Source: Bacteroidaceae bacterium (GTDB lineage: Bacteria; Bacteroidota; Bacteroidia; Bacteroidales; Bacteroidaceae). From it: a stretch of 64,000 bases of DNA. The stretch covers positions 1-64,000 of the forward strand of contig JAFUVZ010000034.1 in NCBI GenBank assembly GCA_017471185.1. Direction: 5' to 3'. The notes below the pieces were generated by a model, which saw only the letters and a program-made list of their open reading frames with translations, was not told where the DNA came from and did not search any database. The position numbers and the translations under genes were made by a program. Positions 43,098 to 52,165 of this stretch are shown in pieces; position 1 is the stretch's first letter; each line of letters opens with the position of its first letter.

Positions 43098-45649
43098 ACA
43101 CTTGTCTTTTTAGCTGTTATTATATCTTTCATGTACCAGAGCGCAAAGATGCAGAAGACGAGCATCAAAGCAAGGGCGCAATAGGCTATACCCTCTGTTA
43201 CGTGCAGACTCTTGGGGTCGAAATCCATCTGGATGGTGTGGTCACCAGCAGGCACATAGAGTGAACGAAGCACATAGTTGGCTCGTGCCATCTCCACAGG
43301 ATTGCCGTCAATGCTTACCTGCCACCCGTCTGGATAATATATCTCTGAGAACACAGCCACTCCGTCTGACGCATTATGTGACTTATAGGTCAGACTGTTA
43401 GGCTCGTAAGCAGTGAGTTCTATCTGCCCTTCTTCTGCCGACTGCAAAGCGTCAGCGTCATGCAGAGCCGTCTTAAAGCGGTTGTCAACGATAGCGGTGA
43501 TGTGTGGATTCTCTGTTTTCAAGGCATCAAGCTCCTCATCGGCATTAGCCACATATTTCACATTCTTCACGAACCAGGCGTTTCCCAAGGCGTATGGGTT
43601 TTCCAGCGGCATCTCGCCCTCTTTGGTCGGCAGGATGAAATAGCGGGCATTGAGCATATTCAACACATGGAACTTAAACGGGCTCACGCTGTCCATATCG
43701 CCGCCTGCCTGAGCTATCTCTTGGTAAGCCGCCTGCATATCAGGCTTGATGCGGTTCTCTATCAGTTCGTTATACCTGCGCAACTTGGCAGCGTGATAGC
43801 CACCCACGCTCTTATGCCAATAGGAGGTAGTATTCTCATTAAAGGTATTGGTGGCGAAGTTCAGCACACGGTAATCGAGATCAGTGTCTTCCAGAATAAA
43901 CTTATCTACATCGGTCTGCGTAAAGGTGGTTTCCTTAATGCTACTGTCCACAAACTGGTCGTCATAGAGGTATCGCTTGTTTACCTGCCACATATCGAAG
44001 AGACAGAGCAGTGCGATGGCTCCGATGGTAAGATCCTTGCGCAGCTTGCCTGCCTGAAAAAGCCGAAGGATAGCTATGCCAATGACGAGTATGATGAGTG
44101 AGCGAAGAGCGTCTGCTGATACCATAGCGGCACGCATTTCTCCTAAGTTGGCCATAATGCCAGCAAGCTCTTCTTTCGGGATAGATCCCTGGTTAGCAGC
44201 GTTCTGCAGCATCTGTGCCTCTTGGGTTGGGATAAAACTGGTGAAAGTCTCTGGGGTGAACCAAATCAGCAGGCTCATGCCTACAGTGAGGAATAAAGGA
44301 ACTATCCATTGGACCATTGAACGTTGAACGTTGAGCGTTGAACGTTGAGCGTTTCCAACATGATCTTCGCCACTCTCTTTACCATTGATTATTTCTTTCA
44401 GCGCCAATATCGCTAATAATGGAATGGTGAACTCAGCGATCACCAGAATGGAGGATACGGCACGGAACTTATTGTACATAGGTACGAAATCGATGAAAAA
44501 GTCTGTAGGTCCCATGAAGTTCCTGCCCCACGATAAAACGATGGAGAATACAGTAGCACCCAAAAGTGCCCATTTCATCGGCCCTTTTACGATGAAACAT
44601 CCTATTAGGAAGAGGAACAAGACGAAGGCACCTACATACACTGGGCCTGCCGTACCAGGCTGATCACCGAAGTATTGAGGCAAGGATCCGTAGATACTGC
44701 TGTATTTAGGATTAGCTTTCGACATTGCAGTCTTGTCGAGGTTGAGGGCTACGGTAGCTCCTCCTTTGAAATTAGGTACCAGCAAGGTCAGGGTTTCATC
44801 CACCCCATAGCTCCACTGCGTGATATATTCCTTGTCCAATCCTCCGCTAGAAGGATCGCCTGCAGGACCAGCCTGCGTCAGCTCACTCTTGCCACGCATA
44901 GTCTCTAAGCTATAGGTATAGGTGTGATAGAGGTTGCTGATGTTTACACAAACACCTATCAGCCCTGCCACTACCAGTATGCCAGAAGCCTTGAGGAACT
45001 GGGGTATGGTGTGGTTCCTGTATGCCTCTGCGCCATAAGCGATGACCATAAACAACATAACGAACAGGAAGTAGTAGCTCATCTGCACATGATTAGAGAG
45101 AATCTGCAACGCCACAAAAATAGCGAACAAAGCTCCACCTTGCCACAGTTTGCCTCTATAGGCTAGCACCATACCGGCTATCGTGGGAGGTATATAAGCC
45201 AGAGTGATGAATTTCCATAGATGCCCTGCGGCAATGAGGATGAAGAAATATGATGAAAACGCCCAGATGATGCCGCCTAAACCAGACAGCCAGGGTGACA
45301 GTCCGAAAGCTCGCATCAGGATGTAGAAGCCCAGCAGCATAATGAAAACCAGACGTACATATTCAGGAAGCCACAGCTGATAGACCTTTTCAACAATCTT
45401 CAGGCTGTCTGTTGAGTCATAAGAGGGGGAAATCTGATAGGTGGGCATACCTCCGAACATAGAGTTGGTCCATCTGGTACGCTCGCCTGTACGCTCGTAA
45501 TACTCCTTGGCTTCCTGGCCTGCGCTTGCGCCAGCGGTTGTGTCGTGCTGGAAGAGAATCCTGCCATCGAGGTCAGCCGGATAGAAATAGACGAATGAAA
45601 TGACCACAAATGTCAGGATAGCAATGATGTCTGGTATTATCTTCTTCAT
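43094..45649 (-). CDS. YfhO-family large membrane protein
   Basis: The 851 residues form about 13 membrane segments with a periplasmic C-terminal domain. The N terminus (FQHDTTAGASAGQEAKEYY) and SMFGGMPTYQIS match Bacteroidota YfhO proteins, a GT-C-like group that in Gram-positives modifies lipoteichoic acid or related glycans. The bacteroidal substrate is unknown. Residues about 433-446 (NAQRSTLNVQRSM) are encoded by a repeat inserted in frame in a loop. The gene precedes and overlaps the alpha-galactosidase gene. Confidence 0.82.
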   Translation of the reverse strand: MKKIIPDIIAILTFVVISFVYFYPADLDGRILFQHDTTAGASAGQEAKEYYERTGERTRWTNSMFGGMPTYQISPSYDSTDSLKIVEKVYQLWLPEYVRLVFIMLLGFYILMRAFGLSPWLSGLGGIIWAFSSYFFILIAAGHLWKFITLAYIPPTIAGMVLAYRGKLWQGGALFAIFVALQILSNHVQMSYYFLFVMLFMVIAYGAEAYRNHTIPQFLKASGILVVAGLIGVCVNISNLYHTYTYSLETMRGKSELTQAGPAGDPSSGGLDKEYITQWSYGVDETLTLLVPNFKGGATVALNLDKTAMSKANPKYSSIYGSLPQYFGDQPGTAGPVYVGAFVLFLFLIGCFIVKGPMKWALLGATVFSIVLSWGRNFMGPTDFFIDFVPMYNKFRAVSSILVIAEFTIPLLAILALKEIINGKESGEDHVGNAQRSTLNVQRSMVQWIVPLFLTVGMSLLIWFTPETFTSFIPTQEAQMLQNAANQGSIPKEELAGIMANLGEMRAAMVSADALRSLIILVIGIAILRLFQAGKLRKDLTIGAIALLCLFDMWQVNKRYLYDDQFVDSSIKETTFTQTDVDKFILEDTDLDYRVLNFATNTFNENTTSYWHKSVGGYHAAKLRRYNELIENRIKPDMQAAYQEIAQAGGDMDSVSPFKFHVLNMLNARYFILPTKEGEMPLENPYALGNAWFVKNVKYVANADEELDALKTENPHITAIVDNRFKTALHDADALQSAEEGQIELTAYEPNSLTYKSHNASDGVAVFSEIYYPDGWQVSIDGNPVEMARANYVLRSLYVPAGDHTIQMDFDPKSLHVTEGIAYCALALMLVFCIFALWYMKDIITAKKTSV
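44312..44352. repeat. TTGAACG repeat inside the YfhO coding sequence
   Basis: TTGAACG/TTGAGCG units recur with a period of seven at 44317-44351. They are translated in frame on the minus strand as the NAQRSTLNVQRSM stretch of the YfhO protein. Confidence 0.7.
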
Positions 45650-45676
45650 AAAACGCTTTTGTTTTCAAATATGTCG

Positions 45677-45684
45677 CAAAAATA
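45677..45684 (-). promoter_or_regulatory. Predicted -7 element of the YfhO-GH36 unit
   Basis: On the minus strand this reads TATTTTTG, 27 bases before the YfhO ATG. No TTTG lies at the -33 spacing. It would drive YfhO and the overlapping alpha-galactosidase gene. Confidence 0.5.
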
Positions 45685-45734
45685 ATAAAACTTTGGTGAA
45701 TAACATCATATCTGTACCTAACATTTAAGTTATG

Positions 45735-46847
45735 TTAGGCAAGCAGATGATACACGCCCCCTACCAACGCCTTCACTACGCCTTTCATCTCCATGCTGAA
45801 CAGGATGGCGTTCAGTTGGTTTATAGGCAGGTTGGTTTCTACCGTCAGGGTATTGACATGCAGGTCACCCCTGGCCTGCAGCAGCTTCGCCACCTGCTGC
45901 TCCTCTGGCGTGAGGTCAACAAACAGGTCGCGCTGTATGGCCTGCGGTTTCTGCTTGCCTCCTTGCCACCCCATCGCCTTCACGAAATCTTCAGCAGAGG
46001 TAATCAATGCCGCACGGTTTTCCCTAATCAGATGATTGCAGCCTTTGGAGTATTCGCTGTCTATCCTGCCAGGCAAAGCGAAGCAGTCTCTATTATAAGA
46101 ATTTGCCAATGATGCCGTGATGAGCGAGCCTCCTTTGGATGCAGACTCCACCACGATGGTTGCATCCGTCATGCCTGCAACGATTCGGTTTCTCTCCACG
46201 AAGTTGAAAGCATCTGGATTGGTGCCTGTCAGGTATTCGGTGAGTAATCCTCCGTCAGCCAGCATATCAACAGCTGTCTTGCGATGCACCTGTGGATAAA
46301 TCCTGTCCAGTCCGTGAGCCAGTACACCCACCGTGCTCAAGCCGTTCCCCACCGCAGCCCTGTGGGCATGAATGTCTATTCCATAGGCCAGTCCACTGAC
46401 AATCACCGCATCCGGGCAGAGCGTCTTAAGTTCTTTCACGAAATCCTGACAGAACTGCTTGCCGTATTCCGTTGCCCTGCGTGTACCCACCATCGCCACC
46501 ATGTGGAGCCGGTTGAAATCCATCTTTCCCTTGAAGAAAAGCACCACAGGAGCGTCTTCACACTCCCTCAGTCTGGAAGGATAAGCCTCGTCTTTCAGCG
46601 TAAGGCAAGTGATGGAATTCTTTTCCACAAACTCCAGTTCCTCCTCTGCCCTGCGTAATGCTTCAGGATTGTCGAGCGCTTCCTTGATACGCTGGCTGAC
46701 AGCAGGAATCAGTTCTTGCAGATGTTCACGGTTCTCGAAAACAGATGTAGCACTGCCTGTCTCGTCTATCAGGCGTTTGGCGTTGATACGCCCTATGCCC
46801 TGGCATAGCGTCAAGGCGATGGCATAAAATCTTTCGTCGTTGTTCAT
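45735..46847 (-). CDS. dprA: DNA-processing protein DprA/Smf
   Basis: DprA loads RecA on incoming single-stranded DNA during natural transformation. The 370 residues have an N-terminal helix-hairpin-helix-like part (about 1-75). The Rossmann-like DprA domain carries VGTRRATEYG near 120, VSGLAYGIDIHAH and VGVLAHGLDRIYP. A C-terminal winged helix lies at about 305-370 (TVETNLPINQLNAILFSMEMKG). It is the last gene of the U32-thioesterase-dprA run, 21 bases after its neighbour. Confidence 0.94.
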   Translation of the reverse strand: MNNDERFYAIALTLCQGIGRINAKRLIDETGSATSVFENREHLQELIPAVSQRIKEALDNPEALRRAEEELEFVEKNSITCLTLKDEAYPSRLRECEDAPVVLFFKGKMDFNRLHMVAMVGTRRATEYGKQFCQDFVKELKTLCPDAVIVSGLAYGIDIHAHRAAVGNGLSTVGVLAHGLDRIYPQVHRKTAVDMLADGGLLTEYLTGTNPDAFNFVERNRIVAGMTDATIVVESASKGGSLITASLANSYNRDCFALPGRIDSEYSKGCNHLIRENRAALITSAEDFVKAMGWQGGKQKPQAIQRDLFVDLTPEEQQVAKLLQARGDLHVNTLTVETNLPINQLNAILFSMEMKGVVKALVGGVYHLLA

Positions 46848-46868
46848 TGTTATGAGTTTTTAACGGGT

Positions 46869-47270
46869 TTATAAATAGTCAGCGAACAATATGTCGAACC
46901 TCTCGCCTCGAGTCAGAAGGCCATGCTCAACGCAAACGGCTTCCACGATGCCTTTCAGGCAAAGTTTGTTGTCACTCTTGCGGAAGATGTCCTGGTAGAA
47001 CACAAACTTCACTCCCTCACGCTTTAGGTACAGCTTCACAAGAAATTCATCCTGACTACGCAGAGGTGTCTTATAGGAAAGTATCACCTTCGACACCACC
47101 ACATCGATGCCTTCCTCATGGAGCTTGGCGAAGCTCACGCCAGTGGCCAGCAGAAACTCGTGGCGCGCATGCTCCAGATAGTGCTGGTAGTTAGCGTTGT
47201 TCACTATGCCTTGCAGGTCGCACTCATAGTCGCGCACCTTCATTCCCAGTTCGTAAATATAGTTGGTCAT
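46869..47270 (-). CDS. YbgC/FcbC-type acyl-CoA thioesterase (hot-dog fold)
   Basis: The 133 residues form a single hot-dog domain. The active-site Asp is in DLQGIVNNANYQHYLEHAR (Asp18), matching the 4-hydroxybenzoyl-CoA thioesterase signature. Substrate is unknown, probably a short acyl-CoA or acyl-ACP. The start codon overlaps the U32 gene's stop, so the two are coupled. Confidence 0.85.
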   Translation of the reverse strand: MTNYIYELGMKVRDYECDLQGIVNNANYQHYLEHARHEFLLATGVSFAKLHEEGIDVVVSKVILSYKTPLRSQDEFLVKLYLKREGVKFVFYQDIFRKSDNKLCLKGIVEAVCVEHGLLTRGERFDILFADYL

Positions 47271-48541
47271 TTTTCCAATCCTTTAAATTGTAACATCTCA
47301 TGGGTACTCACCAGCTTGAACAATTTGTCCGAGGGGCGTATTTTCTCCACCTTCAGTGAGAAGTGCTCGCCTTTGTGTATAGTCTGCACAGGTTTCAGGT
47401 TTACCCTTGCCTCTTCCAGGGTGAGGAAGATGGCACCAGTAGTAGGACCCGTGATGAGTATTTTGTCACCGATGTTCAGCTCTGCCGCCTCGCATAGGAA
47501 TTCAGCCACACCGATGTTGTTGAAATATTTGATACCCTTGGCGGCATAAATCTTGCGTTCTGTGGCAGCAGAGCCATAGGTATGCGACCACTCGCCTAAG
47601 CGTTGGCCAAGATAATAGCCGTTCCAGAAGCCACGATTGAAGACTGTGCTCAGCCTTTCGTCCCAAGCTGCAATCTTCTCGTCGGAGAAAGAGCCGTCAA
47701 TCACGCTCTCAATCGCCTCGCGGTAGCATTCCGCCACCGTACGCACATACTCAGGTCCGCGTGCCCTGCCCTCTATCTTGAACACCCTCACGCCTGCGTC
47801 CATCATCTTATTGATGAAATGAATGGTCTTCAGGTCTTTAGGTGACATGATGTATTTGTTGTCTATCTGCAGTTCATCGCCCGTATCCTTGTCAGTCACG
47901 ATGTAACCCCTGCGGCAGATCTGACGGCATTCGCCACGATTGGCTGATTTGTTCTCCTCCTGCAGCGAGAGGTAGCACTTGCCAGAGACAGCCATGCAGA
48001 GGGCTCCGTGACAGAACATCTCGATGCGCACTTGCTGCCCGTTGGGACCGCAGATATTCTCCTCTACGATATGACGGTGAATCTCAGCCACCTGGTCGAG
48101 GTTCAGTTCTCTTGCCAGCACCACCACATCGGCGAACTGGGCGTAGAATCTCAACGCCTCCACATTGCTGATGTTCAGCTGAGTGCTCAGATGCACTTCT
48201 TGTCCGATGCTGCGTGCGTAGGTCAATACAGATATGTCCATCGCAATGATGGCGCTGATGCCAGCTTCCTTAGCAGCATCCACGATGGCATGCATCTGTT
48301 CCATATCGCCATCATATATAATGGTGTTCACGGTCAAGTAACTCTTGATACCATGCTCATTGCAGGTAGCGGCTATCTCACGCAGATCATCAATCGTGAA
48401 GGGGTTGGCGGAGTGAGAACGCATGTTGAGCTGTCCCACCCCGAAATATACTGAGTTGGCACCTGCCTGGATGGCTGCCTGCAGGGAGTCCCTGGAGCCC
48501 ACCGGGGCCATGATTTCAAAGTCGTTAATGCTATATTTCAT
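47267..48541 (-). CDS. Peptidase U32-family protein (TrhP-like)
   Basis: The 424 residues hold the U32 signature EMFCHGALCMAVSGKCYLS around 190-210 and a Cys-rich NRGECRQICRRGY just after it, enough to bind an iron-sulfur cluster. From family knowledge, TrhP proteins take part in prephenate-dependent hydroxylation of wobble uridine in tRNA. Collagenase claims apply only to some members. The TIM-barrel N terminus (IMAPVGSRDSLQAAIQAGANSVY) is normal. It leads the thioesterase-dprA run and diverges from the TlpA-like gene. Confidence 0.88.
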   Translation of the reverse strand: MKYSINDFEIMAPVGSRDSLQAAIQAGANSVYFGVGQLNMRSHSANPFTIDDLREIAATCNEHGIKSYLTVNTIIYDGDMEQMHAIVDAAKEAGISAIIAMDISVLTYARSIGQEVHLSTQLNISNVEALRFYAQFADVVVLARELNLDQVAEIHRHIVEENICGPNGQQVRIEMFCHGALCMAVSGKCYLSLQEENKSANRGECRQICRRGYIVTDKDTGDELQIDNKYIMSPKDLKTIHFINKMMDAGVRVFKIEGRARGPEYVRTVAECYREAIESVIDGSFSDEKIAAWDERLSTVFNRGFWNGYYLGQRLGEWSHTYGSAATERKIYAAKGIKYFNNIGVAEFLCEAAELNIGDKILITGPTTGAIFLTLEEARVNLKPVQTIHKGEHFSLKVEKIRPSDKLFKLVSTHEMLQFKGLEK

Positions 48542-48583
48542 TTCTTTAAGACATTTGAGTGTGCGAAGTTAGTGATTTTTATT

Positions 48584-48591
48584 TATCTTTG
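48584..48591 (+). promoter_or_regulatory. Predicted -7 element of the TlpA-dus operon
   Basis: TATCTTTG is a good match, 34 bases before the ATG. A TTTG at 48554-48557 is 26 bases away, wider than usual. On the opposite strand TAACTTCG (48564-48571) is a near match for the U32 gene, so the two promoters may overlap. Confidence 0.5.
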
Positions 48592-48625
48592 CACCCAAAC
48601 CATCAATTAAACGACATTAAAACAC

Positions 48626-49117
48626 ATGAAAAAGTTCATTTTACTGACAATCGTGGCCTTTTGCAGCCTCCTGATGGCTCATGCACAAGGCGAACAAACC
48701 ACACTGAAGGTGGGCGACAAGGTGCCTACGTTTACCGTAAAGGATGCTGCCGGACAGGAGCGTTCTCTGGCTGATTTATGCAAAGGTAAGAAATATGTGA
48801 TGATTGATTTCTGGGCTACCTGGTGTGTCCCATGCCGCAAGGAGATGCCCAATGTGAAAGCACAATATGAGAAGTTCGCTTCCAAGGGCTTTGAGATTAT
48901 CGGCGTGTCTGAAGACCGCAGCAAACCCACTATGGAGGCTTTCGTCGAGAAAGAGGGCTTGAAGTGGCCCGTGTTCCGTGATCAGACGCAGATTGCCGCC
49001 AAGTATGGCGTGAATGTGATTCCTACCACTTTTATCATAGATGCTGAGGGCACGATAGTAGCCAAAGACTTGAGAGGTGACGACCTGGGTGCCAAGCTGG
49101 CTGAACTGATGCCATGA
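48626..49117 (+). CDS. TlpA/ResA-like exported thioredoxin
   Basis: The 163 residues have a signal peptide ending AHAQ and a thioredoxin fold of the AhpC/TSA-TlpA branch. The redox-active pair is Cys67 and Cys70 in WATWCVPC. VIPTTFIID carries the cis-Pro. The role is a periplasmic thiol-disulfide exchange protein. Its stop overlaps the dus start (ATGA). Confidence 0.93.
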   Translation: MKKFILLTIVAFCSLLMAHAQGEQTTLKVGDKVPTFTVKDAAGQERSLADLCKGKKYVMIDFWATWCVPCRKEMPNVKAQYEKFASKGFEIIGVSEDRSKPTMEAFVEKEGLKWPVFRDQTQIAAKYGVNVIPTTFIIDAEGTIVAKDLRGDDLGAKLAELMP

Positions 49118-50100
49118 AGATAGCCCAGATAGACCTTGGTGAGCGTCCTGTCTTCCTGGCTCCGATGGAAGATGTTACCGATCCTGCTTTCCGTCTGATG
49201 TGCAAGCGTTTCGGCGCAGACATGGTTTATACCGAGTTTGTGTCAAGTGATGCTTTGGTGCGCTCTGTCAACAGCACGATGCGCAAGCTGAACATCAGTG
49301 ATGAGGAACGCCCTGTGGCAATCCAGATTTATGGCAAGAATACCGACGCTATGGTAGAGGCAGCCAGGATGGTGGAACAGGCAGGACCAGATGTCATTGA
49401 CCTCAATTTCGGCTGCCCTGTCAAGAAGGTGGCTGGCAAAGGGGCTGGGGCAGGCTTGCTGAGGGATATCCCCAAGATGCTGGAAATCACCAAGGCAGTG
49501 GTGGATGCGGTGAAGCTACCCGTTACTGTGAAGACTCGCCTGGGATGGGACGAGAACAGTAAGATTATCGTGCAACTGGCTGAACAGCTGCAGGATTGCG
49601 GCATCAGTGCTCTCACCATTCATGGCAGGACTCGTGCGCAAATGTACACGGGTGATGCCGACTGGACTCTCATCGGTGAGGTAAAGAATAATCACCGCAT
49701 ACACATCCCCATCATCGGTAATGGCGACATCACTACGCCAGAGCGTGCCAAGGAGTGTTTCGACAAATACGGGGTGGATGCCATCATGATTGGCAGGGCC
49801 TCATTCGGCAGACCTTGGATATTCAAGGAGGTGAAGCATTATCTGCAGACAGGCGAAATGCTTCCTCTGCTGAGTGCGGAATGGAGACTGAATGTCTTGC
49901 GACAGGAAGTATTGGATAGCGTGAATCTGCTTGATGAGCGCAGGGGCATCCTACATGTAAGGCGTCACATCGCTGCCAGTCCGCTGTTTAAGGGCATCCC
50001 CAACTTCCGTGAGACACGCATCGCCATGCTTCGTGCCGAAACCAAGGAAGACCTTTTCCAGATTTTCGACCAGTTAGACCTGACTACATTTCCTGAATAA
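49114..50100 (+). CDS. dusB: tRNA-dihydrouridine synthase
   Basis: This FMN enzyme reduces specific uridines in tRNA. The 328 residues form a TIM barrel with LAPMEDVTDPAFR near 15, the catalytic Cys101 in NFGCPVKKV, and GNGDI and IGRASFGRPW for FMN binding. DusB-like is the best subclass guess. It overlaps the TlpA gene by four bases and is convergent with the PAP2 gene, sharing 27 bases at their 3' ends. Confidence 0.92.
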   Translation: MKIAQIDLGERPVFLAPMEDVTDPAFRLMCKRFGADMVYTEFVSSDALVRSVNSTMRKLNISDEERPVAIQIYGKNTDAMVEAARMVEQAGPDVIDLNFGCPVKKVAGKGAGAGLLRDIPKMLEITKAVVDAVKLPVTVKTRLGWDENSKIIVQLAEQLQDCGISALTIHGRTRAQMYTGDADWTLIGEVKNNHRIHIPIIGNGDITTPERAKECFDKYGVDAIMIGRASFGRPWIFKEVKHYLQTGEMLPLLSAEWRLNVLRQEVLDSVNLLDERRGILHVRRHIAASPLFKGIPNFRETRIAMLRAETKEDLFQIFDQLDLTTFPE

Positions 50101-51027
50101 CCAGCTGGTGAAGATATAAATCAGATACCCCGATACCAAGCCAGCAAACACATCAATCAGGTAGTGCGCCTGGATATACACCGTTGCGAGGCATAGCAGG
50201 ATATAGAACGGCAGCATGCAGAGCATCAGCTTCTTGCTGCTGCGCCATCCCATCAGCATAATGATTGTGGAAATACCCACATGAGAACTTGGAAAAGCTG
50301 CCGTAGGCTTCTCGCCCACCGCCTGCGACTGTTCCACCAGACTATAGAAGAACCCTTGTCCGTGCTCTGCCCCAGGCAGCAGCTCAGGATGATAATAGAA
50401 ATAGTCGCCCACAGAGGGGAAAACCCCTGCCAACACATTCTCCACACCAATCACTGGGAAATAGAACTGTGGACCAGCCACTGGCAGCAAGATGAAGATG
50501 ATGTAAAAGATGAAGAACGAGGAAGCCAGCACGAAAGAAACCTTCTCAAAGAGGTCGAACCGCATCACGAAGTGCCAGCAAACGATGGCAGCTATCAGCG
50601 GATAATAGGCAAAATAGCCCATGTTCAATGCCTCGCTTACCCACAGCTGTGGGAAATCCCGCTGGAACCAATAGGCAGGTTGCGAACCGAATATCGTCTG
50701 CTCAGCTGCAGCGAACAGATGGTCGAGATTGGGCAGCAGTCTGTTAAAATCATAAGTGTCAGGATACCAGTAACTCAGCAGGGCCAGTTGGAAGCCAATT
50801 CGGAGGAAAGCGGTCACCTTGCAGGGATACTTGCGGTAAATCATGATTAGACTGAGGGTAACGACAACGATGACGAGCCTTTCCAGCAGCATCTCCATCG
50901 GATGGTCAAGCTGTCCATATAGTGCGAAGATAGCTATGGCAGTCAGCGCAGTGTAGACCATCGCTGCCCCCTCAATCAGGTATTGTCCCTTTGAAGGCCC
51001 AATCTTATCCAGCCAGTCTAAAGCCAT
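50074..51027 (-). CDS. PAP2-superfamily membrane phosphatase/transferase
   Basis: The 317 residues have about six membrane segments. PAP2 active-site pieces are present: FPSSHVGIS (motif 2) and a later HYLIDVFAGLVSG (motif 3). The first KxxxxxxRP motif is not obvious, which suits the inositol-phosphotransferase-like branch. A lipid phosphatase or phosphotransferase role is likely, and the substrate is unknown. Its start overlaps the end of the epimerase gene by ten bases, so the two are coupled. Confidence 0.8.
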   Translation of the reverse strand: MALDWLDKIGPSKGQYLIEGAAMVYTALTAIAIFALYGQLDHPMEMLLERLVIVVVTLSLIMIYRKYPCKVTAFLRIGFQLALLSYWYPDTYDFNRLLPNLDHLFAAAEQTIFGSQPAYWFQRDFPQLWVSEALNMGYFAYYPLIAAIVCWHFVMRFDLFEKVSFVLASSFFIFYIIFILLPVAGPQFYFPVIGVENVLAGVFPSVGDYFYYHPELLPGAEHGQGFFYSLVEQSQAVGEKPTAAFPSSHVGISTIIMLMGWRSSKKLMLCMLPFYILLCLATVYIQAHYLIDVFAGLVSGYLIYIFTSWLFRKCSQV

Positions 51028-52028
51028 CCTTCCTCCTTATACCATGCAATGGTCTCTTTCACGCCCTTGTCGAGCTGATACTGAGGCTGATAGCCAAGTT
51101 CCTCAATGGTAGGAGTGATGTCACAACGCCAGTTGCGTTGCTTCATGATTCTATACTTGTCGGTATTCAGCGTACTGGTGGTGTGTCTCATTTTCGCCCA
51201 CCATTCCGCTATCACTGATACCACCTTCAGCACCCATAGCGGTGCACAAATCCTGAGCACCTTCCTGGCTTTCAGTTCTCGAATGATGAGGTTTGAGAAC
51301 GTGCGGCTCTGATACACCTTACCGTCCGTAAGGAAAAACGCCCTTCGGCTCACGCCTTTGCTGATGCAGAGGAAAACAGCCTGCACGATGTCCTTCACAT
51401 AAACGAAAGTGATGTCCTGCCTCTTGTAGCCCACAGAGAAATCAGTATGCTGCTGAATAGACTTTACCATCAGAAAATAGTCCTTTTCTCGCGGACCATA
51501 CACCCCGGTAGGCCTCAGGATGGCATACGGGAAGTCGGGCACAGCTTGCAAGAACTGTTCCGCTTTCAGTTTACTCTTTCCGTATGCCGTATTAGGTTGA
51601 GGTTCATCCTTTTCGGTGATAGGTTGGTAGTCTTCCTCATGAATAGGTCCAAACACGCTCAACGTGCTAATAAACACAAACAGCTTCGGAGTCAGTCCTG
51701 TTTCCTTGAGTGCCTCCACAAGGTTCCTTGTCTGCTGGTAGTTCACCCTCTCAAAGTCCCTTTTGTCAGCGCATTTCGTCACGCCTGCGCAATGCACGAT
51801 ATAGGTAAATGCTCCTTGTTCTGCCGCATGCTGTGCCAGCTGTTTTCTGAGTGTATCAGGGTGCTTATAATCCAGGTCGATAAAGTTGATATCCGAATCC
51901 TGCAGATACTTTCTGCTGCTGCTTTGGCGCACACCAGCCCATGTAGAGAATCCTCTCTCCAAGGCCTCCTCCACGATAAAGCTACCGATAAATCCGCTTG
52001 CCCCTGTCACCAGAATACTATCCATCAT
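51018..52028 (-). CDS. NAD-dependent epimerase/dehydratase (SDR)
   Basis: This is an extended short-chain dehydrogenase of 336 residues. The nucleotide motif TGASGFIGS is at about 7-15, and the catalytic YGKSK is in TAYGKSKLKAEQ with a Ser in FISTLSVFG. The open frame extends 19 codons upstream, but the predicted promoter lies within that stretch, so ATG 52028 (or 52025) is the start. The substrate is probably a nucleotide sugar or lipid-linked group, judged from the coupled PAP2 gene only. Confidence 0.87.
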   Translation of the reverse strand: MMDSILVTGASGFIGSFIVEEALERGFSTWAGVRQSSSRKYLQDSDINFIDLDYKHPDTLRKQLAQHAAEQGAFTYIVHCAGVTKCADKRDFERVNYQQTRNLVEALKETGLTPKLFVFISTLSVFGPIHEEDYQPITEKDEPQPNTAYGKSKLKAEQFLQAVPDFPYAILRPTGVYGPREKDYFLMVKSIQQHTDFSVGYKRQDITFVYVKDIVQAVFLCISKGVSRRAFFLTDGKVYQSRTFSNLIIRELKARKVLRICAPLWVLKVVSVIAEWWAKMRHTTSTLNTDKYRIMKQRNWRCDITPTIEELGYQPQYQLDKGVKETIAWYKEEGWL

Positions 52029-52044
52029 TTTCTTTTTTGTGCTG

Positions 52045-52075
52045 CAAAGATAGTGCAAGCAGAGAGAAATACAAA
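52045..52075 (-). promoter_or_regulatory. Predicted promoter of the epimerase-PAP2 pair
   Basis: On the minus strand TTTG (52072-52075), a 19-base spacer and TATCTTTG (52045-52052) fit the Bacteroidetes promoter exactly. It rules out the longer upstream start of the epimerase frame. Confidence 0.75.
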
Positions 52076-52098
52076 ATGAATTCATCCATTTTTATTTC

Positions 52099-52165
52099 CG
52101 AGGCGCAGTGTCTTTTTGTAAATAAGGTTGATACCTTATTTACAAAAAGACACTTGAAGACCTCG
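52099..52165. repeat. 22-bp perfect inverted repeat with outer stem
   Basis: The 22 bases at 52107-52128 (AGTGTCTTTTTGTAAATAAG then GT) are the exact reverse complement of 52133-52154, around a 4-base TGAT loop. An outer CGAGG (52099-52103) matches CCTCG (52161-52165) across a short internal loop. It lies between the NamZ-like gene's stop and the epimerase promoter. Confidence 0.85.
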
